From positions 51,088,162 to 51,152,161 of the forward strand of contig CAMGYJ010000010.1 of assembly GCA_946122785.1 (NCBI GenBank): DNA of 64,000 bases, given 5' to 3'. The stretch comes from Linum tenue (Eukaryota > Streptophyta > Magnoliopsida > Malpighiales > Linaceae). Below the pieces are notes generated by a model. The model was given only the letters and a program-made list of their open reading frames with translations, made no database searches and was not told where the DNA came from. Each line of letters opens with the position of its first letter. The stretch's first letter is position 1. Below, in pieces: positions 9,194-21,990 of the stretch. The position numbers and the translations under genes are program-made.

Positions 9194-12100
9194 TGCCTTG
9201 ACGGCTTAACAGCCATCCACCAAACAAAGATAGACAAGAACTTTGCTCTATCCACAATGAGCAAGTACAATCCAGCAAAGCAATCATTCAAACTGCCTGA
9301 TGGAAACTACATGAAGATATCACCAATTGACTTTCATAGAGTTTATGGTCTACCAATGGGTAAAAGGAAGTGACGCTCAAGAAATTATCAATGGACGAAG
9401 CAGTAGACTATGTGCTACAAGTTTTACTAGAACTAGAACTTCCAGATGCAAATGCAAGGGTGAACGTAGAGCATGACGTTTCTCAAGCTCGTACCATTGA
9501 AATATGGATCAAACTGTTCTGGTTGCTAGTTACTGGAGGTTCACTGTCCCCATTTTCAAAACCTACTGCTGAGTTGATTATGGTTGAGTACTTGCAGCAA
9601 AGAAAAATCAAGCATTTCAAAAAATATAACTGGTGCAAGTTCTTCTTCGACTATATGAATGAGGGGTTGAAATCAAGAAAGTTATACGTCAATGCAGATC
9701 TTCATTTCTTAACAGTAAGTATCTATACCCTCAATAATTTCATTTCAATTAGTATACCCCAAAGCATTACCAATCCTAGTACTTAAAAAAACTAATACAA
9801 CTGTTTCTCCTTTCCACAAACAAATAAAAGGTATGCTTCATGTACAAGTTGGATGAAATTGCCTTCTCCACCCAGTTTCAAATCCCAGCAACAAGCTATC
9901 ACGATGACCTTGTTGTGCAAAGAAACTTTGAAAACATAATCAGCTAATACAGTGGAGAAGTAATTAATGAGCTGATGAAGATACAGGATAAAGAAGACAA
10001 GATCAATGGCACCAACAATGATGATGATGATGACAACAACACAGACCAACAACCATCAACATCACTCATATTTGATTTGAAGATGATCAAGACTATCACC
10101 CAAATAAGAATAAATTACCCTATGTTACAATTGTGCAATTCATATAACTAATACCACACATGAACCATGTCGGTAACATATGATATTGTACTGTATAATG
10201 GACATACCATCCATTACCACCATGGTAACATGTGGTATTCTACTGTAAATATTAACTTACAAACCAAAAATCACTAATGCGGGCTGAGAAAACAATAAAT
10301 CTAGTGAAAACAGCAATTAAAGCTATGTTGCAATCAATCAAGATGCAATACAAAGCTCAAATTGATGAGCTTGTCAAACACAAGGAAAAGTTGGAGCAAC
10401 AAACTTCTGATGAAAACTTTGATGGTGTAGAAGGAGAAAGATCTAATAACGTGATTGTCGAACAAAATGAAAGAACTGAATCTGGAGATGAAGATAAAGA
10501 TAAAGATAAAGAAGCAGACACCAACCTGGAAGAAACTCCGAAGAGAATTTTTGACAATGCACAATCAAGCAAAAGGAAAGCAAACACAGTCTATGAATAT
10601 GAAGAAAATGATGATTCTCAACAAACAACAGTTGATCTAGCTGCACCAACACAATGTAAGAAAAAAATCAAGATGGTTCTTCAAAAGAATCAGAAGCACC
10701 AACAATAGAGAATCCTGCTGAAACTGCCGAGAAGAACCAAGGAAAGTAAGTTCCAGAGCATGTAAACCAGGAGGGCAACAAAAAGGAGATGAAGGAAAGG
10801 GAAGTGACATGCATCAAGATCATGAAGGAGATGATAGTGAAAAGACACAGTCAGATGTGCTTGTTTCAAAGAAGGGAGAACATGTGAAGAACAATGAAGA
10901 AGAAGCTATAAAACCACCACTAAAGACTGCAGGAAACCCCAAGGTTGCAAAGGACAGTGGCATACCATCTTTTGACATCAGCCACTCAATCACCCATCAC
11001 CATCACCAAATATCAACATCACCACAACAGCAGCATCACAACAACCAGAAGAACCGCGCAAAAGAAGGATATTGGTGAAGAATGTGTATGGATTAGAGAA
11101 GAAAGCAAAAACATCAACCCCACCAAAAGACACAACAATCCCACAGTTGCAGAATCAACCATTCATTGAATGGTTAAACTTGAACTCGAACAACCAAGAG
11201 AGGCTACTGGAGATAGATTTCTGCCTGACTGCTTACATTGATACCCTGAACACACCAGTTTCACAACGAATACCATGAATGAGCTCATCAGTAGCAAATG
11301 CACCATTTGAAGTAAAATATGGTGCCATAGATGCCATCCCAATTGCAATGATGGTTACACCAACACAAACAACTCTTGATGAAGTCTTCAACGACATCCT
11401 TGAGTACATAAGGTGCAAAGACAAAAGAATTGCCTCAGAGTAAGTAAATTTCTTAATAAAAATTAATTTATTAATGACATATAGTAAGGTATGGTATGCT
11501 ATGGTAGTGCAGTGCCATACATACTTCTTTGTTGGAAATAATACTACATGGTATAATATGGTATAATATTGAATAATATGATATGGTATAATGTGGTATA
11601 ATGTTCTGAATAGGGACGAGATAATGTTCATGAGAAAGGATGGCACATGCTTACTCAAAAGGTCATCATTGCAATATGCTGACATAGATCAACAGATAAC
11701 AACTGATGTCGTGGATTGGTATGGAGATAGAATGAACAATGATCAAGCAAAAAAAGGACAAATCTCCAAGTGGTTCTTCACTAGTCATTTGGCAGTAAGT
11801 TTATCCATCTTCTAATATATTTTACTTACCATGCTAGAATATATGATTGCTTTAACATAATTTCATATTTTAAGGGTGACTGCAAGCTGGACATAGACAA
11901 CAACAATCCTCCATTAAGTGCAGACCAATACTTCGACAAAGTGGACGAATATATTTCTGACAAAGAATGGGCAAAAGACCTCAGCTTCCAGAATTGTGAC
12001 CTTGTAAGTAACACAACACTAAAACCATATTATACCAGATGGTATGACATAAAAAAATATTCCTCAAAATATATTTATAATTATCTATTAATATTCTCAA

Positions 12101-12567
12101 TTCAATCATATGCAGTGGTTCTTCCCTTACTGTGATGGTAAACACTACATCATGATCTGTGTGAACATAAAGAACACAAGATTTGATGTGTTTGACAGTC
12201 TCCACTACAAAGACTTTGAGAAGAATTACAAAGCAATAGCAGAAAGAGTTGTCAAGTATGCAATCAACTACATGAGTGTATACTGTGGAAACAGAAAAAT
12301 CCCTAGGAGAAGTTCGACTGGTTCAATCCGGGTAAGGTTACACATCCAGGTAAACTCTCATGTGGATTGTACACAATCAGATGGATGCGCCATTTGGAAG
12401 GAAAGTACAAGACTTTTATGCAGACAGACTAGAAGAGAGTGGATCTGATCAATGAAGAAAGCGAGTGTCTCATGCTGGATATCATCCTTGATAAAAAAAA
12501 CCTTGAGCGTGATAGGATTATGAAAGCTGCCACAAAGTACTGCGCTATGAAAAGACAAGGCAACTAA

Positions 12568-13154
12568 GGAAACCTTGAGCGTGAGAGAACATCAGTATAG
12601 ATCTAATGTCTACTATAGACATCTACTTTTGAAAACAATTCTTTTGAAGACAAACAATATGTTAACTATTTTTATTATGTGTGTGCTTTTGAGAACAAAC
12701 AAGATATTAAGTATTTTTCTTATGGGTGTGTTAGAACTTACATTTGAAACACTACTTATTATGGTTATGTAACAACCTAGTACTTTATGTTACCCTTTGT
12801 TAATCTCACATATCTAATCTTTCAGTCATCAAATTCTAGCCTTCTACCACAAGCATACCATATGGTATAACATGGTATAAACATTTTTAAATACACAACA
12901 TATCGCATGGTATTTTATGGTAACTGAACACACCACACTACACTAATATGGTAAAGTAAAAAAAAACACCACCATGACAAAACCATAGTAAAACATTATA
13001 TCAAATGTTAAATTCATCCACAAAAAATTAAATCTTTCTCATGTGCAGATCCATACTACTTCAAATAAAAGGAAAAAACAAAATCCAAGAAACACTTAAA
13101 ATTCAACAACATCAAAACAGCTAAAAAAAACTCGACAACCTTCAAACAACTATC
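12568..13154. other. Spacer between convergent ULP and transposase genes
   Basis: About 590 bp of AT-rich DNA between the two 3' ends, with an exact TACCATATGGTA at 12856 and variants near 12875 and 12905; no coding signal. Confidence 0.5.
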
Positions 13155-16100
13155 ACAACTTCAACTTCAGACTTTCTTCCACGGCCTTCAAATTCTCCTC
13201 TTCCAATCTGCTAGTCTTTTTCTTCTTCTTACTAGCCGCCCTTCCAATCTCAGCTTCTGTAATTGGTCGTTTCGAAGGCTTGAATGACTCCTTCTTAGGC
13301 ATAAACCCCTTCACCTTTCGAACTGAAACATCACGTACAATAAGAAATACATACTAGAATCAATAACAAACATATAGGAACAACTAAAAAACATTCAACT
13401 TATCAGTCCGAAAACAAATACCACATAATACCATATGGTATTCCAACACATTAGCAGAAACAATAAAGAAAACCACACTATACCACATGGTATTCCAACA
13501 CATTAGCAGAAACAATAAAGAAAACCACACTATATCACATGGTACAACATGGAAATAACATTGCAAACAAAAGAAATCACAAATTATATACACCATCACA
13601 AGAAAGAAATACCGCACAGAAGAAAGAAAGAAACAATCAACTTATCACAAATGAAACATATATTATACCACATAGTATTACAAAACCCAGAAGTAACAAA
13701 CCGAAAACCACCATATACCACATGGTACAACATGGTAAAATAATTTTGAAACAAAAAAAATAACAAAATCATATACACGACAAAGGGTGGGGGACTTACT
13801 CTCACAGTTAGTCGATCCACCCGTACCAGCTGTTTTTGGTAAAGCTTCACACTTCTTGATCAAATCACTCATGAAATCCATGATTGATTTATACAAATCA
13901 TCATTCAAACAAACCCTACTGATAAGTGATGCAGAAACAACTGAAATATTGAACAGACGAGACCCATACTTTGATGGACTATCAGTAGACGTCGACACTA
14001 CAAATCCAATATTTCCACTAGTTTTTGTTGTCCTTGTCCATCGCTTCAAAATCAAAGTAGAAGGAATGTGCTGGAACTTCACATTACAAGCTTTATACCA
14101 CAACAAATCGTATCCCCTCAATTGATGCTTACACAACATACCACTTGACTCCCACTTACGACAAGTACACTTAATGTCACCATTATCAAAATCAACTATT
14201 AACAGTCTGCTATCAAACCTTGAGAAGTCTGCTAACAGTGTGAAGACATCAAAGACCTTTACATTCCCTTCCTGAGCTAACTCTGTATTAGAAAAAACAT
14301 TGTATGAAAGAGATTCTTTGTATTGCCCCAGAAAAAACTGGAATATTTTTTTGGCGTATATAGATCAGTAACTTGTTTGACAATAGCACTACATGAAAAA
14401 CGACAATCAGCAAACGTAGAAATTGCTTTATACTCCTCTTCTTCTTTAGCATCTCTCTTGTTATCAAGAAGCCTATGAAAATGTACAAAGAACCTAAGAA
14501 TACTAAATTCTGACTGCAAGTAATGACGAAGATTACTGTTGCAACACTCACTTAACTGAGTGATCTTAATACCAGCACCAAAATGAGAATCCACCCAAGT
14601 CGATGACCACTTCTCCCTGACCTTGTAAATACCTTGTAACCAACTATGTCCAAGAGGTCCTTTCCTAGGGAAACACTTATCTATCATTCTTTTCCAATTA
14701 TACTCAAAATCATCTTCATCATCAACATTGTACATCAAATAGCTAAGCTCACAAAGGAAAGTTGAATCACACAAAGATCCCAGATTAACAACTGCATTCT
14801 GTGAGATATGCCATGAACAAAATCCATGGAAACAATTTGGGAAAACATACCTTATACCAACAGCAATTGCAGCAGCCTGATCAGTAAAAATAGACGAGGG
14901 GCTCATACCTCCCATGCATTCCAAAAACTTATTAAAGAACCACTCAAACGTTGTCGTTGTTTCATCATATAGAAAGGCAGCTGCAAACACAGTGAGTTGA
15001 TGATGATTGTTGAAAACAACAAACAAAGTTGCACATACCATGTGGTACATAGTGTTAAAAACAAAAAAAAAACCACAAAATACCACCATAGTATTGACAG
15101 CTAAAAACATAATACCAAATCAAAATAACTATAATACAGAATAATCACAAATGTCAGAACACATACCTAGTGGTTGATACTCTTTATTCGTTCTATAAGT
15201 AGTATCAAAACTAACTGAATCACCAAAAAACGATAATCCATCCGCATCTTACCATCTACCAAAAAAATACTAGCAATATTCTCCTCTACATCAACCTCTA
15301 CCTCATGAAAAAAACCATGATCTAGCTTAGCTTGTCGTCTAAAGTATTTTAGCAATGCAGTTGCATCACCATGCTCCATTGATGACGTCCTCACTATCCG
15401 CAGGTGGTTCTTCAAATCATTTTTTGTGAAACCAATAAACTTCTGACCACCACGAGCTATACTAATTTCATTATACGAAGCGGTCACACCTATACCAGCA
15501 ACATCATTCACATCTACCAACATTTTATAGACAGGAGCCAGTTGTCTATTCGATCTCATATAGTGATGCATACTCTCAGGAATCATGTCATGATTATGCA
15601 CATCACACCACTTATAAATCTTATAACACTCGCTAAACTACATAATTCGAATATAAGCACAATCATATCCACCCCTGATTTCTAGAACACGACGAACACG
15701 AGCCTTCACATCAATAGAACCACGATTAGCAGGATTATTCTCACTACCAATCCTCCAGCCTTCCTTATCGCAACAATACTTAATATAATAAACCGCCTTT
15801 GAACCATTATTAAGCTTCGCACATGCCGACTGATGGTAAATCCTCACAGCAAACCCTTTATAATTCCCATAAAAACATAAAATCTATATGCATCATCAAC
15901 TATATAGAACTCAAGGTTGTTCCAGGAACTTCGAACATTAGGATCTATACCATCAAAACCTAAAATATAAAAAGAATGAAACATTAATTCTGTAAAAAAA
16001 TATAATACCATCGTAGTATAATATGGTAAAGTTTATTACATTCAGAAACTCTATAACTGATAGACCGTCAGTTACACATGTTTTCACCCCTGTTCTTACA

Positions 16101-17791
16101 CCGTTTGAGAGGTGGTTTCTCGTGTTTTAGACCGATTTCATGCTAGGTTGTGCTTGTTTGTGATATTTCAGGTCCTGGCAAATGAATGAAGGTTTAGGAG
16201 CGAGTTCGGGGTCGATTGGGTGAAGATCGGGCGCGAGACAAGTCACAAAGGAGGTCACACGGGCTGCCCTGATGTTCACACGGCTGTGTGAAGTAATGGC
16301 CTGGCCGTGCGAGTTTTGCCGAGAGCACACACGGGCAGAGCAGAGGATCGACACGGCCGTGCAAGTGGCCGGGTTGGCCGTGCCACATTCTGCGAGAGCA
16401 AACACGGGCAAGAGGGGATGTCCACACGGCCGTGCCATTCTGGCCGTGCAAAGAGCCTGGAATTCGAACTAAATGAAACTATGCGTTTTGACTCACACGG
16501 GCAACTGGGTGAGCTGCACGGCCGTGCCACCCTGGCCGTGTGAGTCGGGATTTTCTCCTTTTAAGCAGAATTTCAGCCACAATTCGGTGGGGATTCGAGT
16601 TTTTGAGAGAGAGATCAGTTCCTAGAGAGAGAAAGTGACGAGCAAGAGTTCCCAAGTGCCCTAGATTGATCTTCAACACCATTGGAGGCCAGCTTGAGCT
16701 TGGAGAAGTGCCAATCAACGTCCAGAAGCAGGAATCCATCCTTCGCAGTATGAATTCCGTGTCTGATTCTGCTTTTGCTTTCTTCTCTATGGAGTAGTTC
16801 TCTCATTCATCTGGGTATGGAGAACCCTAGATTTGTATGTTAGGCTTTGATTGTATGAACCCAAGTACTGATTCTGTGATTGATTATATTCGATTGAGGT
16901 TTTAATGATTGAATGACTTGAATCCTGATCAAATTCCTGTTGTTTCTGCTTTAACCTAGAATGAGAATATCTGCCTAGGTTAATAGAGTATCCTTGATTG
17001 AAGGTAGGGAGTTGGTGACTTTAGTCGAGGAGCCAACTCACTATTCTGTACCGGATTTACCCCGGCAGTGGAGGTTTGTTCTTAGGGACTCAATCTGTCT
17101 ACTCCGGTGGAGGTTAGTCGCCCGCTAGAGATTCAGATTGAGAGGGTCTGAAGACCTTTAGTCGAGACTTCAGGCTGTTTAAGAACCTTCCGCAGTATAA
17201 CTATCATAGAAACTGAACTTGGTAATTACAATCCGGCTTAACTGCAGTCTAGGGGGAACCATATCCGGGTGACCTCTTTAACTTGAATACAACCGTTTGT
17301 TTGCTTAGTTAGTTTGTTAGTTTAGACTTGCATTCCAGTTTCATTGCTAGATAACAAGAATTCACTGAGTAGTCATCACATCTAGGACCCGGGTTGATAA
17401 TTAAACTCAAACCCGCTATACTACGCTTTAGGAAGTGGTTTCACTTGGCCAATTCCTGGAGTGACAGTAGAGTCGAGTCAATAACAAAATAAAAGAATAC
17501 TACACATACCACCATGGTATTATAAGAAAAAATTATTCTAATCACGAACTATATACAGAAACATAAAACCACAACAATTATATTAACAATCTATAACAAA
17601 GAAAACACAATAACACTCATATGCAAAAAATACCATTCAATACCAATATGGTATTTTATGTATATTCAAATTTCAATTTACCAAACACATTTAAAATTCT
17701 TACCTCCCGATTTAACAACGCTATGAGAAGAACTAGATCTAGTATTAGATCCATTCAAAGGAACAATGACGCCTTGATTAAGATCACTCAT
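13155..17791 (-). pseudogene. FAR1/FHY3-type Mutator transposase, decayed
   Basis: Minus-strand multi-exon gene. Exon 1 (17791-17704) encodes MSDLNQGVIVPLNG and ends at GAG/GTAAGA. Exon 2 starts at 15959 with GFDGIDPNVRSSW in matching phase. A FAR1 DNA-binding domain follows (YHQSACAKLNNG, KEGWRIG, HNHDMIPESM, MRSNRQL). Next is a MULE/DDE transposase domain: FDTTYRTNKEYQPL carries the first catalytic Asp, FTDQAAAIAVGI the second, and PNCFHGFCSWHI is the usual neighbour. A SWIM zinc finger (CTCRKWESSGMLCKH) lies near 14130. The last exon (13322-13155) has a basic tail, SKKKKKTSRLEEENLKAVEES. Frameshifts near 15873 and 15243 break the frame, so this copy is dead. Intron 1 contains a 1.4-kb solo LTR. 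The gene is convergent with the Ulp1-like gene, as in known ULP-carrying Mutator elements. Confidence 0.78.
16058..17480. mobile_element. Solo LTR, family with CACACGGCCGTG repeats (copy 1)
   Basis: 1423-bp element starting TGATAGACC and ending GAGTCGAGTCA, flanked by perfect ATAAC duplications at 16053-16057 and 17481-17485. It lies in intron 1 of the FAR1-type transposase. The body has CACACGG/GGCCGTGC repeats at 16260-16540, then a long shared region (ATGCTAGGTTGTG, TTTCAGGTCCT, ATTCGATTGAGG, CTAGGGGGAA, GACCCG) that also occurs in the same order at 23.7-25.1 kb. It has no gag or pol reading frames. Length, TG..CA ends, 5-bp duplication and lack of an interior make a solo LTR the simplest call; the style suggests Ty3-gypsy. 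Confidence 0.85.
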
Positions 17792-18420
17792 TGCACAAAA
17801 AAAGCTGAGTCAACAAAGAAGATTCAAAAGATTCCTGAACAAAACATAAATTAACTACGGATCAATCAACTGAACAGAAAAAAACGTAGACAAAACACAG
17901 AACGAAAAAGAAAACATGATCAAACTTATACAAACAAATCACTAAGAACAGAAAACAAAGAGCACAAAAGAGAAAATGCAGATAAATGATATACACAAAA
18001 TCAATAACAAATTACAGAATGGAAGCAATGCGAAACATAAAATCTTACTATAACTACGAATTACCTCGACGGAGACCAAACAACAAGTAGCCAAAAAAGT
18101 TCAACACAAGCAAATCGCCAAAACCTCGAGCAAGAAGAAGAAAACCTAACAACTCGAAGAAAAGAGATGAAGAAAACCTAACAACTAATAACTTGCAAGT
18201 CCGCCGCCGATTAATGTAAGAATCTCCACCGACCTTCTCGCCGTCGACTAATCCTTCGGAGAAAAGCTCTCCATTGCTCTGTTTACTTCTTAATCTCTCT
18301 CATAAATCCAATTCCAGCTCAGCCGAAATATCCGAAAAGGTATAAAGAGGGAAAGAAATAAATTCAAACAATGGACAAAAATATCCTTGCCCCATCCCGC
18401 TTCGACCCCAGTCGTTAGAT
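17792..18420 (-). promoter_or_regulatory. Leader and promoter region of the FAR1-type transposase
   Basis: Upstream of the ATG at 17791 the minus strand has CT-rich leader sequence and a TTTATACC motif near 18340. The outer terminus of the Mutator element should lie here or slightly beyond. I could not match an inverted repeat between this end and 6.5-6.7 kb. Confidence 0.4.
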
Positions 18421-19539
18421 CTCCCCGCTCCAGATCGACACCTCCTGTTGGGTTATTAACGAGTGTACAACCATGGGTTATGTACCTATCTTGGACCGAG
18501 AGAAGGGATGGAGAAGAGGAGATTGGGAGAGAGAGAGAGAGAGAGAGAGTTATTATTTGTTTTGTGGAAAACTGGAAATTGGAAATATGGGAGAAGAGCG
18601 GCGGGTTAGGTTGGTGGTGGCAAGTAGGTTAGGTTTAGGTATCTTATTCAGAATATACATATTGAAGAAAAGTACATTATAGTACTCATAAATAAAATTC
18701 AAATTAGTTATTAAAGTTTCAATCCATTGCATAACGTGCATATATTTGTTAAAATTGTGTATAAAATTATATAATATTATTGTTTATCATATACCGGTTC
18801 ATTAACGGTTTTCTAACAGTCTAATACCGGTTAAACTTGTAAAGTGTGAACCGGTCACTAAACCGGTCCTTACTCCGATCCAATTTTAACAACATTGCAA
18901 ATAAGTGTTTTGGAAGAGTTATTTTGGACCAAATAATAAATAACTCGTATTATGAGTTATTTAGAATAACCTATTTGGCAACACTTTATTGAGGTAAGTT
19001 ATTTGAAAATAATTTGTTTCGATCTTCCATTCAAACGACCTCATAATACATGAGTGAACTATGAACACATTTCGGCAAGGCACATTGAGACTTATTTCTT
19101 CTCTACAGGGTATCCCCCATTGCTTTATTAGTCTAGTTTGATGGGACGCTAAGACTACGACAAGGATTTCGTTGCTTTAGTGGGATCTGGAATGGAATTG
19201 TATGTAAATTTTGCTTTGGCTGTTTATAGACAAATATAGTCGTTTGTTTACTTTAATTTGTTGAACTTGAGGTGGCTGAAAGCCTGAAACTACGAAACAT
19301 CTCGGAGGTCCAAGTGTATGACACGTGAAATCATTAAATTATTTTTGTTAAAATTTAAATTTTTATAATTTAAAATGTTTGAACTTTTCTAAGGTAAATA
19401 CAATATATTAGCCATAACTATTAAGCAGCGGAGAATTATAGCCATAACTATCGAAATACAAATTATTAGCCAACCATTAAGTTTCTGCTCACACTTTCGT
19501 TAGATCAAGGTGAGTTGAAAGATACTACGTTGATGTGGA
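18421..19539. other. Intergenic DNA with (GA)n and old repeats
   Basis: A (GA)n run lies at about 18527-18549. 18795-18870 has several ACCGGTT motifs of hAT subterminal type. 18890-19000 has inverted-repeat-like AAGTGTTTTGG..CTATTTGGCAACACTT sequence. 19390-19530 resembles the outer part of an old Mutator-type repeat, into which the CACTA element has jumped. No gene is recognised. Confidence 0.35.
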
Positions 19540-21987
19540 CACTACAAAATTAAGGAGTTTAGGGGACAAACATAGAGGACAACTTTTTAAACTGGTCTCC
19601 GGAATACCCAACTATAATGGCAAAGGAGACGAATACATAAAATTGTCTTCAAAGTGTATCAACACGAATATGGCTTATTTGAAGTCGTCCCGAGAAAATG
19701 GTGTTGAGGGCGGGTTAATCAACCGGGCTATGAAAATAATTAGAATTTTTTGAATTTTGAGTCAACAAAAGAATTATGGAAGTTTACCGCACTATACAAA
19801 TCCTAATCAAGTTCAAATCACCCTCGTTCTAATCATTCGTTTCCCAAACCCTATGTACAGGAAGTCGGATACGTGCGGCGGCGGCCTCCATCGTTTTTCT
19901 GTATCTTCGTCCTGCTATCTCCTTCCTTATTGGATTTGTACGATTTTCCAGACCTATACTTACTATTCTTTTGCTTCCCTTAGGAATCAACATGTAAGGG
20001 CTAACGAAGAGAATTGGTGGCAGGAGTGCAGGTCTTCCCCTCCACTTATTGTATTAGAGAATTGTGATTATTGTTTTAGGGTATTGAGTTCAATTTTCTT
20101 TCATTCTCCTTTTCTTTTATTGATTTGGTCGATGGCTAGTTGTTCATTCGATGTTTGGTAGACTTTGTTGCCTCTTCTATCTAGTTTCTGCATCTTGTTT
20201 GCTTCATTGTCAATATTGGGGTAAATGGCATTCTGGTTTGCATTATACTATCTAGAACTCTGTCTTTGTATGCTAATTTTATATCAGAATCATCAACTTC
20301 ATCAATTTTGTTTGTTGCTCAGGAAATTCCTAGTGGTAGGCAATTGTGCCGTGATTGTAACCTAATTGGATCAATAACTAGATGGATTAGACTAATTGAG
20401 AGAAGGATTTAAATGCTTGATTCTGATATTATTCTAAATGGTTCTCAGTTTTGCTCAGTTTTGTAATTGTGCAGTCGTCTCATGGACAAATTAAATCCAC
20501 CTTTTGGGCTGCTCTCTTGAGGAAACCAAGAAGTCTGTCAAGCAGCTCCTGATTTTTTAATCATGAACTACTCAATAAGGGTGAGTAATCTCGACGAAAA
20601 TCTGAAAGTGAATTACTGAAACATATTTCATTGCAAATACAAATTTGTTAACCTAACTTGTTAAGTGACACGTACTTTGCAGTTCTCAACTACAAGGATC
20701 TTTGTATTGGAAATAAATAAAACGTATTTCCTTAGTATTTGGTTATTAGCATCTACAGAAGGTTTTGTTTATATGGGACAAGAGGTTTAGGTTATTTGTT
20801 GTGATTTCTTTCTCTACACTAATGCTATAATGCACCCAGTTTAATACTTTCTACAGTCTTCCCAAAATACTGAACATCTTTTGGTCTCTGGATATGGTTT
20901 TTTATATTTCTTTTGAAACCAGTTATGAAGCCAGCACAATTAATTCAGTTCTACACCCTTCTACACATAGAACATATATGACATATTGGTGATTTATTTG
21001 ATCATTGAATTTAAATTTATTCCTTAAAAGTGTAACTTTGGGGTACTTTTCCCCTTCATTTCCATGGCAGAAGGATGATCAGGGACTTCTGCTATCTGCA
21101 TAATTGGACTGTGTGGTAGTTGGAAGAGATTGTCGAGCAAGATCAATAGAGCAAGCCGAGCATAATTGGACTGGATTCAGAGCTAAATTGTAGCTACAAG
21201 CAAAGAGGTTAAACATGTTTCTAGTGTTAAGTCGAGTAAAATTTCTATTGATTGGTAGGTGAAGTTGGTGTATGTAAGTTTTATATATGACAACCCATTA
21301 TTCTATTTTCAGATAAATAAAAGTTGGAGGTAGTGTTATATCTTATCTTTGTTATCTTCAATTTTTTTTCTTGATGATCTCTATTTTTTTTAGAGCCAAG
21401 ACTATTGGATGATATGCTTTCTCGAAAAGAGTATATAATTTGTTGTTGCCATGACACAAGTTAAGGAGAATTTTCCGGCCTCAAAAGTCACAAAAGTGAT
21501 CATTGTTCGTTTATAAAGATATGGTATAAGGGACCACTCTATGTCCTTAAATAAAATATTTGGAAATAATTTGTTATCTAATCTAAAACTTATGAGGACG
21601 AGATGCTGACTCTATAAAGGAAAAAGGGAACACTGTATCATCCCCAAATAGCCACAACATTATCATGAAATGAATTACAGGGAACAAAATTTTGTCCCTG
21701 AAAATAGTGTTAAGGGACGACTCATTGTCACCAAAGTTGTGCTATAGGGACGACAAGTTGTCTTTAATAAAAGGAAACGGGAAGACAGCTCATGAGAATC
21801 GGGGACGACTGTCGTCCCTAGTATTGGAGACGACCTAGATTTTTGTCGTCCCCAAAATAATAGAGGACAAGTGTATAGGGCACCACGTAATAGGGATGAC
21901 TTAGTCGTCCCCAAATACTATGGGGACGATTTTGACTATTTCCGGGGACGACTTTTGTCGTTCCCAAACCTCCTCTTTTTTGTAGTG
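19540..21987. mobile_element. Non-autonomous CACTA (En/Spm) transposon
   Basis: The left end is CACTACAAAATTAAGGAG; the right end, reversed, is CACTACAAAAAAGAGGAG. A perfect 3-bp duplication GGA lies at 19537-19539 and 21988-21990. The right subterminal region (21700-21975) is packed with GGGACGAC/GTCGTCCC repeats, and the left has GGGGACAAAC..GAGGACAAC. At 2448 bp it encodes no recognisable TNPA or TNPD. The interior (19.8-21.4 kb) includes open frames of up to 134 aa that I cannot assign; captured host DNA is possible. Confidence 0.88.
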
Positions 21988-21990
21988 GGA

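Larger units (their letters stand above)
6740..12567 (+). pseudogene. Transposon-borne Ulp1-like cysteine protease gene, decayed
   Basis: Exons of a Ulp1/SENP-type (C48) gene of the kind carried by plant Mutator-like elements. A CT-rich 5' leader at about 6740-6951 ends in a donor (AAG/GTAAATC). The ATG at 8270 starts MSKPRDDFRTR. The N-terminal region (GLTAIHQTK ... ISPIDFHRVYGLPMG, 9202-9714, continuing from 9831) resembles the domain that precedes Ulp1 in these proteins. An acidic linker lies at 10277-11170. The catalytic part shows GKHYIMICV (His), FDVFDSLHY (Asp) and SCGLYTIRWMRHL (Cys). Lesions are an in-frame TAA at 8348, a hAT insertion at 8383-9193, a stop near 9946, a frameshift near 12300 that puts the Cys block out of phase, and a TAG near 12432. 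Introns carry TACCATATGGTA-type palindromes. It lies tail to tail with the transposase at 13-18 kb and was presumably mobilised with it; now inactive. Confidence 0.72.

Noticed and set aside
11537..11600. Tandem ATGGTATAAT run as a separate microsatellite
   Set aside because: It is better explained as part of the palindrome family spread through the Mutator composite.
6500..18700. Terminal inverted repeats of the Mutator composite
   Set aside because: I compared both outer regions by eye and found no convincing inverted repeat or 9-bp duplication, so no boundaries are claimed.
19757..20161. 134-codon plus-strand frame inside the CACTA element
   Set aside because: No recognisable motif, and the surrounding sequence is intron-like; kept only as possible captured DNA.
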